A DNA stretch of 64,000 nucleotides, taken from positions 124,001-188,000 of the forward strand of contig NW_024104404.1 of the NCBI RefSeq assembly GCF_003945595.2, read 5' to 3'. Positions 12,321 to 38,589 of the stretch are shown one piece after another (within the stretch, counting starts at the first letter, position 1; every line of letters starts with the position of its first letter). The stretch comes from Pipra filicauda (taxonomy: Eukaryota; Chordata; Aves; Passeriformes; Pipridae). The notes under the pieces are model-generated. The model had not been told where the DNA came from. It searched no databases and worked only from the letters and a program-made list of their open reading frames with translations. A program made the position numbers and the translations under genes.

Positions 12321-15300
12321 TCTTGCTCTGCTGGTTCTGAGGAAACAGCTGGTTTGTGAATTAATTGCCTGTGGGGAAAGCAGCTAAGCTCACCTCGTAT
12401 TGAAAGTAAGAGAGGGAAACAACTTCTGTGCTTCCTCAGCACATAAGCCTACTTTGCTTATGGCTCAGTAGTTTTTATTATGTGATGCTGAAGTGCTTTT
12501 TAGTGTTTTTCAATTCCGTGTAACACTAACATGATTCAGGGGAGGTTGGGACGACTTTGCACAAATGAGTGGAGGGGAATTTTTTCTGCTCCTGGGACCA
12601 AAGGAACCCACTGGCCACAGAAATGGGCTCCCCACTGAATGTCTGTGGAAGCTGAACCCTTCTGCCAGCTGTGTGTTAATCAGCAAACACACATGGGACC
12701 TAATGGATGAACCTTAGTGGAGAGTGACCTCTAGACCCTCTTGTCTGATAGTACTGGTTAAGGAGAAACATTTTATTTTCTTTAGCACTTTGGAAACCAA
12801 ATGCAGGGAATGGTCTATATTATTTAAAAGCTATAGCAAATTACGAAATATTCTAGAAAGAAAGTTCAGGGTAGCTTATGGGAAACAAACAGCTTTGGCA
12901 GTAATGCAGACCTAAATGCTATAAGCAACCTCCATGGGCTGGGAACAGCACCATCATTTGAGCTCAGATGAATGTTTCTGCAGCTGGATGGTGCTTTGTT
13001 CCCACGGTTGAAGGAAAGGGCTTGAGAGTCGCCCTGCTTTGCACCCACTTGTCTGCCAAGTGGGGCTGGTCTGCAGGGAGCCCAGCACAGCCCCTGTACC
13101 CTGCTCGAGGGGTCCCTGTGGGTGAGGTGCCAAGCAAGGCAGCACAGCCCAGTGCAGGATTTGGACTGTCCATGTGGGCAACACCCTGCAGCCTCTGCCT
13201 GGGGATGGTCTCAGACAGGAGGGGCTGGGCCGAAGCTGTGCATGGTCACACAGCCCCAGCACTGGAGTTTAGCAGTGACACTGTTGTGTATTGATACATG
13301 CAGAGTTTCATTCTGCAGCCTCTGAGGTTAATGACAAAAATCCCATTGACTCAGGTGCTGTGAGTTCGCTGCTTGACTGATGTCTTTCACCACTGGCTGG
13401 TTTCTCTCTGTGATCTCTCCCTTTGAGGGAACATGCATTGCAGATGACTGGTTTCAGGGTAGCGTGGGGGTTTTGTGCCCATGAACACTGATGCCTGCCT
13501 GTCAACCTGCAATAACAGCTGAAGCTAGGTAAAAATGTAATGTACACATTGCTTTTAATGCGTGTCAGCTGGTAAGAAAGAATAAAATGTGCCTATCTGC
13601 AAAATGAAGACATCTAGTTTAGTCCCTGTTCCTTGAAGAACCTTTGGTCCCAGTATTGTCCACTGACTTCATTGGGACCAAGATTCCTTCCACAGCCTTT
13701 GCACTGGGCCAGTGCAAAGTGTCCAAGGGAGGCGAGTGGATGTCCCTAAAGGAGATGCCATGAGTTAAGCATGTGAGTTTTTCCTGGCCATTCATGAGCT
13801 GAAAAGTATCGAATTATGTAGTGCTCCTCTTGTGAAAAGTAACCAGGCAAACATAGGCTTCCTGACTTACTGGATACTCCCCATGTGCATTCAGTATTTA
13901 CTATCTGTACCGAGTTTTCAGTCCAGCACAGTGAGGGGGCAGGAGAGTTGCCTTTATTTTATTGTGTAATCCACGGCTAAAAGTTTAAGAAGTAATTGCA
14001 GGTACAAATCCGCCCAGTACTCTGTTACCAAAGGGAGAGCTCAGGGCTGAGTGTCTCCAAGGTGGAAGTGATGTTAGAGCCTTTGTTACCAGTGATAATA
14101 CCAGCACCAGGGAGCCCAGCCTGTCTGTCATGCCCCAGCTGAGGCTGCTGAGCTGGCAGGCAGGAAGAGGATCTTCTTACTTGTAAATTGAGAGACATTT
14201 GCAGACCAAGAGGGACAATAAACAAGGCCAGCACAGTGTCACTGGGCTTGCTGAGAGCAGGACTACAGCTGAACCAGAGGCACCTCCAAGGAGAGGGCAG
14301 CAGGTGAGTAGGGACTTTCAGATTTGCTCACTTGCAGGCCACACGTGGTCTGGGGGCTCTTCACTCACCTCAGTAATAAGAGCTGTCCTCAGTCCAGGGT
14401 CTGCAGCCTCTTAGGTGACAGTGTTTCTTTCTGCTTGAAAGTAGGGTGCAGTCTTTCAAATGCAGCACAACCCCCTCTGAATGTTAACCTACAGAGGTGG
14501 GGCCGTGCACAGTTCTACGTGTCCATTACAGAAACTGGAGATGGGTTAAAGCAAAAGGATTGAAGACATGCAGTGTTGGGTGGCCCAAGGAACCAGTGTG
14601 GTGGCCAGTGACATTCATGGCACACGAAACAAAAAGGCCACGTTAGCCAAACCTGTGTCTGCTGGTCATGGGGGTGGGTTTGATGCTGAGAGCTCTGTCC
14701 TGTATCTGTTCAGCTTTTTTTTTATGGCATAGCATCTCATCAGAAGGTTTAAGGGAAGACACCAGGAAACAACAGTGTTGGAATGAATTCCAACATTCCT
14801 TTCTCTGGAGCCCCACTCCCAGAGTGGCTCTGAGGGACCCCTGAGCCATAAGGGGGAACTGGCACATGGTTCTTGGCCTCTCCAGACTGACATGTCCTTG
14901 CACTGCACTACCACCCAACAGGTACTGCTGGTTATAAATCCACTCCCCTAGGAAGGTATCCTACCTTCCTTCTCTCAGTAGCTGGTGCCACAAGTGAGCC
15001 CCATTTCTATACAAGTAAATTCCCAACTGTAAGGAAAAAATCACAAGGTTTTGACCCCATTTTAACTGGGATTGGCTGTTCCCACCACACTCTGCCAGCA
15101 GACCTGTTTGCACACCCACATCTCTCACCTCCCCTGGTCATGCTTCTGCTTTCACTTACAGCAAATGACCATCTTCTCTCTCCTGCTCAAGCTCATGGTT
15201 TGGTGACACAGACGTGGTGAACCCACCAAATGAGGCAGGCTGGAGTCTGCTTACTCATTTTGGGCTACCTCCTTCTGGAGAAATAGTCTGCTTCTACTGT

Positions 15301-18300
15301 GTTCCTCCTCTGAAGCGCCACAAGTCTTATCTTGCTGATAAAATCAGTAGTCCTTCACTTGCCTTTGGCCACAGGCTCATTATTTGCTGAGGCTGCAGGT
15401 AGATCTGCTGCTGGGCTTGTGTTCTGCCTCCAGCAAGTCGCATATTTTTCATATCTGTGCCACATTTTGCAAAGGCTCTGTCTGGGTGAGGACTTACAGG
15501 CGTGACCTTAGGCCATGACACAGTTTTACAGCCCCTGTTCCTGGAGGCTCAGCAGACACAGTGTTGCTGTGCTGAGAGCCACACCACCCCACCATGGGAT
15601 AAACCAAATGCTTTTATTAACACTTGCTTACTCAAACGGTTGCAGCATATTTGCTGCCCTCTGTAATCACAGTTTGGGAGAAAATCATCCCAAAAAAATC
15701 ATCTGGAATACAGAAACGAAGCACAAAGATCCTAGAGCAGCCCAAACTCACCATCAGGGGACATTGGGGCCTCCTTGTATTCGTTATCTGTAAATGCAGA
15801 TAAAAGTTGACTTTTGAAGACACGGTCACCACTGTTTCTTTCCCTGTCTGTCTTTCCTCTGGCCAACAGTTCAGAGAGGGGGCTCAGCTCATGCCCCTGT
15901 GGTCGAGGGCTGCTGATAGGGGCTGACAGACTGGGAAGGGGAGAAGCTGGAGGGAGCCTGGGGCAGTGCAGTGCGAGACAGGAGTCTCCCTCTGAAGGGG
16001 GAGAGACTGAGGGCTGGAGAGGGCTGGGAAGGCAGAAGGAAAAGACTCAGGAGGCGAAGACATGAAGGGAAAGACAGTGAAATGAAGGACGAGAAGTACC
16101 AAGTAGTGGAAGGGAAGAGGTTGGGGAATGGGAAGGTAAATGAGGAAAAGCAGCCCCTTTTGCTGGGCAGTCCCAAGCACGGTGCTGGGACGTCACTGTG
16201 GTGCTGCAGCCCTGGGAGCTGGTGCATTTTGCAAGAAGGCAGTTTCTGCCTGACAACAGGAGCCAGCACAATTTATGCTGAACAGATGAACTGTGCTCTG
16301 GGCCAGTCCTGCAGGTGTGCATGGCCTGGGATCACCTGAGTGAAACAGAGACACCTCCCAGGGTGAGGCCTGGGATCAGTGCCCAGCATGGACAGGCAAG
16401 AGGGGTGGCCCTCCTTGGGTGGCCCTGCCTTGTCCCCTTGTCACTCCTGCACATGATGTGCCCCCAACACACTGCACATGCATGTTCTCAAACACTCACG
16501 TGGGCTCTCACACACTCATGTGTGCTCACACACACACACATGTGCTGCTTGTCCTCTTTGACGAGAAGAGCTGGGTGTTAGCGACAGTTTGGCTAATTGG
16601 ATAAATGAATATTTTTACAGTATTACTTAATGTTTTGTAATTTACCTATCTGAACCAGCTGAGAAATAAAATATGTCTTCCAAGGAAATCCTATGGGATG
16701 ATTCAAGGCTGCCCTAGAGCAAAGTCCAGACTCCTACAGAGAAAACAAAACCCGGGGCTGCCACCTCCCAGCACGGCAGCAGATCCTCGGGGGCAGCTGG
16801 AGGTGGTGCCGGTCACAGAGCAGCTCTTGCTGACTCTCTGCAGCACATCAGATGTGCCTTCCCTGCTAAAATGGAGCAGTGAAAAGACACCTCCCTGAGA
16901 CAGGACAGAGAGGACTCCCTTAGGTCAGAGTTCCCCACCCCCTGCTGTCAGGGGCATCGTATTTTATAATCACTCAATTTATGAGCTGACAGAAAAATCA
17001 TTTTTTTTCTCAACATTCCTACTGGAAACTCATGCTCCTCTGACTATTAATATTTTCCTAGTTTCTGCCCCACCAAAAAAATTTACTTTTTGCTCCTCTG
17101 ATTTTATGCCACAGTGTTTTTCACTGTGTGTAGCTCCTTGCTACAGATCTCCATTATGTATTTACAGATTAGTCCTTACTATTTTCAGTAAAAAAATTAC
17201 AATCTCTACTTCAGTCTTACAAAATGGGCTTTACATTTATATGTCCTTTTATTTTTTTTAACTCACACCACTCACAACAAAAGAAAGTAAACTTTCCTTG
17301 TGCTAAAAGGGAGAGCAAAGACAAGTTTTGATTGTTTTGTGAAGTAAAATGCTCTCTAAATACTCTTATTTTTTCCAGTTAAAATGCCTCTGCAATCACT
17401 AATATAAACTTCTTTCTAGGGTTCCAAGTGCCTGTTACTGTAATATGACTTTTATATGCAGCCAAGACTGTACTGTTAAAAAAACACCCAGCCAGAGCCA
17501 GTTTTGTCTGTGGTGTTAATTTTTTTCTCAGATGCAGCTGTCCTACCTTTGAGGTCCATTGATGGTCAGAGCACTGTTGCCCTGGTCAGCAGACCTGGAC
17601 TAGATTTCTGAGGTCCCACATTCAGCACACTACAAGAGAGGCAGTGCCTCTAAAACCTACTGAAAAGAGTGGAGGAGGGATCCCTCATCTGTATGTATTC
17701 AGGTCACAAGAACCACTAGAAAAATGTTCCCTACCTGTCTCCTCTTAGCCAGAGCTGAATTGTCAAATGGAGATATTGTTAGAGGAACCAGGGGCCACAG
17801 TGCCTATCTGTGCCAGGCTCAGCGACAGCTGAAAAAGAATATTTGGAGGTCTGCTAGAAAAAAAAAGAGGGATCTTGGACAGACTCTCCCTTCCTCTCCC
17901 CTTTCCCTCTGTTTGTTGCCTCACAAAGAAGTGACCTTTTAAAATCTCTTATCTAGAAGCTTCAGTTTAAAGAGCTGCTGACGCCTCTTGGAAAACACTG
18001 AAAAGCTCCTCTGAAACAGGGAGCTGCTGCTCCGTGTCCTGGGTGCCTTTCCTCCCCTCTTCCTTTCACTGCTGGCTGCATTTACATTAGAAAAGGCTGT
18101 TCCTCTGCAGCTTCCCCGAAGTCACAGCCTGACTTACAGCAGCAGTGAGTTGCTGCTGTGGCAGCCCAACCTCTCACAGCACCCTCTGAGCGGGTGGGAG
18201 GTGACCAGGGGAGATGTCCCTTGGCAGGACACACTTTGCAGCTGAGGATGGAAGAGCTGAGTGGGTTTTATGCTCTTGGTGCTGTCAGGATCAAGGCAGA

Positions 18301-18998
18301 GTAAGTTTGAGAGAAGATTGTGCCTTGCCAAGACCCTTCTGGTGTCACCTGTAAATCTGAAGTTTCCCAACCTCTAGAGGTTGAGTCCTCGAAGAACTCA
18401 CTCTGAAACTGAGTAACTCTGGACCTTTGGCCAAGGTCAGACTTCTGTGGATTTCCAGTCTGACAAAACAAATTGTCTGAGACAGCCTTTATCCTGCCCA
18501 GTCTGAAGGGAAGGGTTACGTGTCTTCTTCCTGCCTATGAGGGAGAGATATTAATCCAGTTATTTAATATATTTTAGGGCCACAGGAAATCAGTGCCTCT
18601 CCTTGTCTCACCAGGCTTGTTGCAAAAACCAGCCTGTCTGAATGACTGCTGGAATCACAATGGATATCCCAGGCTATTTCATTCCTGCTGATACCCAACT
18701 GTTCATGTTGGCCAAATAAAGGCCAAACGCGGGCTGGCTTGTACTAGCAAGGCTGCAGACCAAAAAAGAAAAAAAAAAAAGGCAAAATAACTGTTCTATT
18801 TTTGGCATTTTTGAGATCTCATTTGGAGCACCATATCCCATCTGGGCATCTTCAGTGCATGAAGAGTGCAGCCTGAGTGCAGTGTGTACCCATCCCTTCA
18901 CTTCTCGTGGCGATGTTTGAAGCTCCTGGGGTAACCGTGGCCAGCACGACACGTTTCATCTCACTTATACTTTTCCTCTTCTTCTTTTTAATCTGTAG
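12321..18998. other. No gene supported; upstream or 5' intron of TMPRSS9
   Basis: No coding exon was recognised. Simple-sequence tracts include a CA-rich stretch near 16480-16545. If the CpG island at 11.5-12.3 kb carries the first exon of TMPRSS9, this whole stretch is its first intron. Confidence 0.35.
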
Positions 18999-19013
18999 AG
19001 CTGCTTAAAAAGC

Positions 19014-34192
<15,179 letters not shown>

Positions 34193-34445
34193 AACTGCAT
34201 TTCACCACTCAGGGAAGGCAACGAATGAGAGGAGTAACTGCCAGAGGAGGCACTAATCCCTCAGCTATTGTACATTTTTGTGATGTTGCAAAGGGGTGAA
34301 GATGGCCTTGCAGGTATTAAGCACGTGCCAGCGTTGTGTGACCCGCTGGTTGTGACACACCAGGGCATTTGATAACTGCTTTGCATAGAAAGGTACAAAT
34401 TCTAGACATTTTCCATAAATAAATGAGGCCTGTCCCAACTTAAGA
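34193..34445 (+). promoter_or_regulatory. TMPRSS9: TMPRSS9 3' UTR with AATAAA
   Basis: The first canonical polyadenylation signal after the stop is AATAAA at 34418-34423, which gives a 3' UTR of about 250 bases. The exact cleavage site is not visible. Confidence 0.6.
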
Positions 34446-36526
34446 CCTGGCCAAACATCCTACGCATTAAAACATGACCTTTCTAGTTGGAGGGGTGCCC
34501 GAAAACATCTGGCAGATATTCATGGAGTTTGGCTGACCTCTCCCTATGATCTGTCATCCCAAAGCCAAGCCAAGAGACTGGTGAACTTCGTCCCAGCCCA
34601 AAGTTATGCCCTTGCAGAAGCCTCAGACCTCACTGCCTTGATGGAGCTGTTGTGCTGTGCAGTGGCTTTTGGGAAGGGTGTGCTGCTGTTTTCACTCAGT
34701 GCCTGAGAGCTCAGTGATGACCTTCTTGATCCCAAGAGAAGACAGGACTGAAACGCTTGGAGTTCAGACTGCAAAGGCCCTGATCTGTACTAGAGGATCA
34801 AGACAGGCTTCTCTACACCCTCCATACACCCCCACCCACCCAACCTCCCCCCAGCTCCTTTTGCACCAGGGAACAGGTGATTAAACTGATTAAGGCATGG
34901 TCATACAGACCACTGCTCTGGTTAAGCTAGGTGGGAAAAATTCAAAGTGCTGACATAGGGTGCAAGGATATAACTCCTTCAGTAGGAGGTCAGGTCCCAC
35001 CAGCCAGCATATGACAGGCAGACAACTTTGTTCATAAGAAAAAAAACTGCCGCAGAGCTCATGTGCCAAGTCTTGGGCAGACTTAGACATCTCCCCATAG
35101 ATTCAGCCACCAAAACTGAACAGCTGCTTGTAACCCAGACCCCTTCCTCATTTTTGGTGCTTAAGCTCTGCATCTGGGCATAGCAAGAGGTTTCTTCTGT
35201 CTCAACCCAGCTGGCAGTGAGATCCACCACCTTCCCAGCCAGAGCACCAGCAAGGTGGGAGACCTGGCTTCCAGGCATGGCTGAGCTCCACATGGGTCCA
35301 GATCCATGGCTGCAACACTTGTGGGATGGTCCCATGAATGAAGTGGGATGGGACTGCTGCACAGCCAGTGCCACAAAATTCATACAGCCATAAATAAAAG
35401 TAAAAAGGCCCCTAAGCAAACACGGCTGAAAGCACTTTATTTTCAAGTAGTCATTCTGACAATCTGGAAGGGAAACTCCAGTTTCAGTAAGTTCAAATAC
35501 CCAATTATCTCCTCACTTTACCTTGTGTAAGAACACTTTAGTCCCTTTATAGAAGCCACCACACTGGGAGATTAAATGAAATCAGGTTCTGGCACATCCC
35601 TTTGAATGTCCCAGCAGGTATGGAGACAACATCCTTCATCTGTCTCCATGTCCCAGCAAACAGTGAAATCTTTTATAAAATGCAGATCTCCAAAAGGAGG
35701 GATTTCAGAAAACCTCTCTCTAGAGACCCAGGCACTGTTAATCTCCAACGCTCTCCTCTTGCAGCTGCTGTACCCACTGCTGACTATACAGCATAAACCC
35801 AGCTTTTCAGGAGAGGCGTGTAATAGAGTTGAGCACCAAAGCAGACCCAGTTCTCTGTTGCAGACATGCTCCTCCCTCAAAAAAATGATGCCTAGAAGGT
35901 AGGCTCCAAGATGGAACATCTATGCCAGAGCCAAACCAGAAGTCAGAGAGTATCACAGCAACACAACACACTTTATTCTATAAAGAAATGAACCCGAGTA
36001 CTTTATTCTGTAAAGAAATTAATCCATCCACTTCCCAACCCTGTCCATCCCCCCAGCTGTGCTGGCACAACTATTTGCAAGGCTGTGCTGCAACCTGTTC
36101 TCCAACACTGTGCTTGTGCTAAGTCAAAGCCTATGAGCCCAAAGTGAGCCCCACACAGAGATACACAGATACAAGGGAAGAAAGAGTCCAGGTGGCATGT
36201 GGAGAATATTATGGCAGCTTTTCTACTGATGAAAAAGGACTGGGTAACTACCTGATGGCTGGGTCCATGCTGGAATCCTGGGCAAAGGGACTGTGTTGCT
36301 GGCTTGTCTTGGCCCCTCTTTTCCACAGAAGGCTCCTTGCCTCTCGCAGCCCTTTCAGCAGGGATTTTATCAAGTGCTATAATGCCTTGGCCAGTCTGGA
36401 CAGTTGGGAAGGGCAAGAAGTAAATCAAGCAGCTCATGGTGGCTCTCAAGGCTGGAAAAAAAAAAATCACTCGCTCCTGGGGCTGGTGTTAATAAAGGCC
36501 AATGGATGCAAAAGGTTTAGCGAGGG
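34446..36526. other. Convergent intergenic region TMPRSS9-TIMM13
   Basis: About 2.1 kb between the polyadenylation signals of two convergent genes. No coding exon was recognised. It includes a 30-bp tandem duplication at 35971-36030. Confidence 0.5.
35971..36030. repeat. 30-bp tandem duplication
   Basis: Two direct copies with a period of 30, each starting CTTTATTCT. On the minus strand each copy supplies an AATAAA, about 520-560 bases beyond the main TIMM13 signal. Confidence 0.85.
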
Positions 36527-36532
36527 TTTATT
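36527..36532 (-). terminator. TIMM13: TIMM13 polyadenylation signal
   Basis: TTTATT on the + strand is AATAAA on the minus strand, about 107 bases after the TIMM13 stop. It predicts a short 3' UTR. Confidence 0.65.
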
Positions 36533-36638
36533 GCTCTGCCACGGCAGGGGCTGGGAAGGCAGCAGGATTCACCCCCAACCACCTGGACTGGCCGCTCGTC
36601 CCTTCCCCACATGGTCCCTCCTGGCCCGGAACGCATCA

Positions 36639-36737
36639 TCACATGTTGGCTCTCTCCCGCTGCAGCCGGGAATTGTAGGCTCGGGAAACCGTGTTCCAGG
36701 AGTCCATGTACCGGTCCATGCACATGGCGATGCACTT
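36639..36737 (-). CDS. TIMM13: TIMM13 exon 3
   Basis: 32 codons plus stop, [20 protein letters not shown] onward, with the second CX3C motif. The acceptor is CCGCAG. Confidence 0.97.
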   Translation of the reverse strand, partial: KCIAMCMDRYMDSWNTVSRAYNSRLQRERANM

Positions 36738-37132
36738 CTGCGGGGCACAAAAGCCTCAGCGGCCGCCCCGGGCGCGGGCACCGCGGGTCCGCGGTTCTCC
36801 CGCCCGCCCTCACCTGCTCCGAGTTGTCCAGGGAGCCGCCGGGCTTCCCGATGCACTTCCGAAAGCACTTGTCCGTCATGCGCTGCGGAGAGAGCCCGTG
36901 AGCGGCACCGCGGCCCGGGGGCTCCGGCCGCGAGGGGAGCGGGACGGGGACGGGGACGGGGACCGGGACCGAGCCAGCCCCGCCCGCGCCCGCAGCCCCT
37001 CCTGACCTGCAAGAGCTCCTGCGCGTTGGCCACGGCGATCTGCACCTTCACCTGCTCCATGATGAGCCCCGGGTCCAGCTTCCCCCCGCCGCCGCCCCCG
37101 GAGCCGAAGTCGGAGCCGAAGCCGCTCTCCAT
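36639..37132 (-). CDS. TIMM13: TIMM13, mitochondrial intermembrane-space chaperone Tim13
   Basis: Three minus-strand exons, 37007-37132, 36814-36882 and 36639-36737, give 42+23+32 = 97 residues (human 95) with both introns in phase 0. Tim13 partners Tim8 in a hexameric chaperone that escorts hydrophobic precursors across the mitochondrial intermembrane space to the inner-membrane TIM22 machinery. The twin CX3C signature is present: CFRKC in exon 2 and CIAMC in exon 3. '[20 protein letters not shown]' and '[10 protein letters not shown]' match the human protein almost completely. The only clear difference is a longer glycine run (six Gly) near residues 12-17. The start at 37132 is the Met aligned with human, and the gene begins in a CpG island. 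Confidence 0.97.
36814..36882 (-). CDS. TIMM13: TIMM13 exon 2
   Basis: 23 codons, [20 protein letters not shown] then SEQ, with the first CX3C motif. Flanked by CCGCAG and GTGAGG. Confidence 0.97.
36934..36967 (+). other. G-quadruplex-prone G tract in TIMM13 intron 1
   Basis: Six runs of three or four G separated by one to three bases on the + strand, which is the template strand for TIMM13. The pattern satisfies the usual G3+N1-7 quadruplex rule. Confidence 0.8.
37007..37132 (-). CDS. TIMM13: TIMM13 exon 1
   Basis: 42 codons, from [10 protein letters not shown] through the glycine run to NAQELLQ, ending at a GTCAGG donor (phase 0). Confidence 0.97.
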
Positions 37133-37200
37133 GCCCTCAGTGCCCGCGCTGCCGGCGAAATGGCGGCGCCCGGACTGCGGCTCCCGGCGGGCCCCGCGCC

Positions 37201-37430
37201 GGGCGGGGCCGAACCGAGCGCGCCGGCGGCGCCTCAGCGGGGCCGAACGGAGCGGGGCTGAACCGAGCGGGGCCGAGCCCAGCGGGGCCGGCCGAGCCCG
37301 GAGCGGGGCCGACCGAGCGGGGCCGAGCCCGCGGCCGAACCGAGCGCGTCGGGCTCAGCGGGGCCGAACCGAGCGGGGCCGAACCGAGCGGGGCCGAACC
37401 GAGCGCGCCGGCGGCGCCTCAGCGGGGCCG
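37201..37430. repeat. GC-rich minisatellite upstream of TIMM13
   Basis: Imperfect tandem units of about 15 bases built on 'gccgaaccgagcggg'. A 35-bp block (37211-37245) recurs exactly at 37396-37430 and brackets the array. The long + strand Arg/Gly/Ser-rich reading frame across it is a product of the repeat. Confidence 0.88.
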
Positions 37431-38360
37431 CGGGGACCGTGTGCCCAGCGCGGGTGTCACCGCCGGCCCCGACCCCGTCCAGCTCCGAAGGGACTCCCCA
37501 GGGCAGGGTCGGGCCGGGCCCGAGTCAGACACAGCGTTCGAGTCCCGGCGTTCAGCGCAGCCCCACGGAGGGGCGAGGGGAAGGGGCTTTAAACCGGCAG
37601 CATCAGAGAGACGAACGCTGCCCGGCTGCCCTGCGGCGGAACACCAGCGGGCTGAGCTGGGCTCCCCCCAGAGAGCAGCTCCTCGGTGGGTTCTCTCTGG
37701 AATTCACCCTTCCAGGCGATGACGATCGTTTCCTCTGCCTGACGTGACTCGGGGGATAAGCTCGTGCCCTTAATTCTGCCTCAATTCCATTGCGGTCTCC
37801 TCCGTTAAGTAAGAACGCTCTGGAACGCGGTAGAAGCAAATGGGAGACGACACCACGGGGGCAAGATGTGATGTGAGGGAAAGTTGGTATGAGAGAAGGA
37901 ACTGAGCTCTGCTGAGCTAAAGCCCAAACTGCTCTCGTCTTCACTGGCTAGAGCCCGCACTCAGGGTACTGCAAACCGTGTCATCCTGTCTGTCGATCTG
38001 TCCACTTCAAACAGAAGGCATTCCGACACCTCACAGGAGCATCATCAGCCAGTGCTAACGATGGGGCAGCCGCCTAAGGTACAGTTTTATCAGTACGGCC
38101 TGGAAAGTGGGCTGGAAGCTCCGCAGCAACGCTCCTGCCCATCCTAAGAATCCACCCCAGCCAGAGGCCGGTATCTGCTCTCATTCTCACGTCAGGATCA
38201 AGCAGGTTAAATGGAAAAACGCCTTCAGTGCAAGGGTGATAAGAAGGGGATGGTTTCCTGCTCCAGCTCCTGATACTCTTCCTGCTGATCAGAGAGGACA
38301 GCACTTTCCACCAGCACTGCGTCCCATTTAAGGAAAGCGCTGGTTTGCTTCTGGAATACA

Positions 38361-38426
38361 CCCCGTGATCCCTGCTGGGACACCCCACAATCCCTGCTGA
38401 GACACCCCGCGATCCCTGCTGGGACA
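38361..38426. repeat. 22-bp tandem repeat, three copies
   Basis: Three 22-base copies starting CCCC and containing ATCCCTGCTG, with two to four mismatches between copies, about 160 bases downstream of the LMNB2 polyadenylation signal. Confidence 0.9.
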
Positions 38427-38583
38427 CACACCCCTGATCAGTCTTAGGAGCAGGGACAGCTCTTTGTGTCCTCTCTCTCTCTCTCCACACAGAAAGGTCC
38501 CCCCGGGGATGAATCATCTCAAACAGGCCACATGGCCTCGAGGTTGGTTAAAAGAAAGAAGGAAACCAGTAAAATGCAAAACA

Positions 38584-38589
38584 TTTATT
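38584..38589 (-). terminator. LMNB2: Distal LMNB2 polyadenylation signal
   Basis: In transcript sense, CGAATAAATG followed within 30 bases by a T-rich and TGG-containing element. Confidence 0.6.

Larger units (their letters stand above)
36680..37620. promoter_or_regulatory. TIMM13: CpG island over TIMM13 promoter
   Basis: Very high G+C and CpG density from TIMM13 exon 3 to about 500 bases upstream of its start codon. It contains many GC boxes and no obvious TATA box, as expected of a housekeeping promoter. Confidence 0.8.
37150..38583. other. TIMM13-LMNB2 intergenic segment (lamin B2 origin position)
   Basis: It runs from the TIMM13 start region to the LMNB2 3' end. In human, the well-mapped lamin B2 replication origin lies in exactly this interval, between the LMNB2 3' end and the TIMM13 promoter. 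Here the interval keeps the same gene orientation, a CpG island on the TIMM13 side and a sharp shift to AT-rich sequence at about 38,540. Origin activity is inferred from position, not seen. Confidence 0.45.

Noticed and set aside
11538..12442. Several frames of 120-180 codons on both strands
   Set aside because: All lie in the CpG island and the TCC repeat; composition is repeat-driven (runs of Ser, Pro, Leu, Arg) and no family was recognised.
15889..16339. Overlapping frames of 90-126 codons on both strands
   Set aside because: Purine/pyrimidine-biased sequence (GGAAG-rich) lowers stop frequency; no splice sites or recognisable domain support a gene.
36144..37592. A 482-codon + strand open frame
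   Set aside because: It runs antisense through TIMM13 and the GC-rich minisatellite. High G+C depletes stop codons, and the Arg/Gly/Ser-rich part simply translates the repeat.
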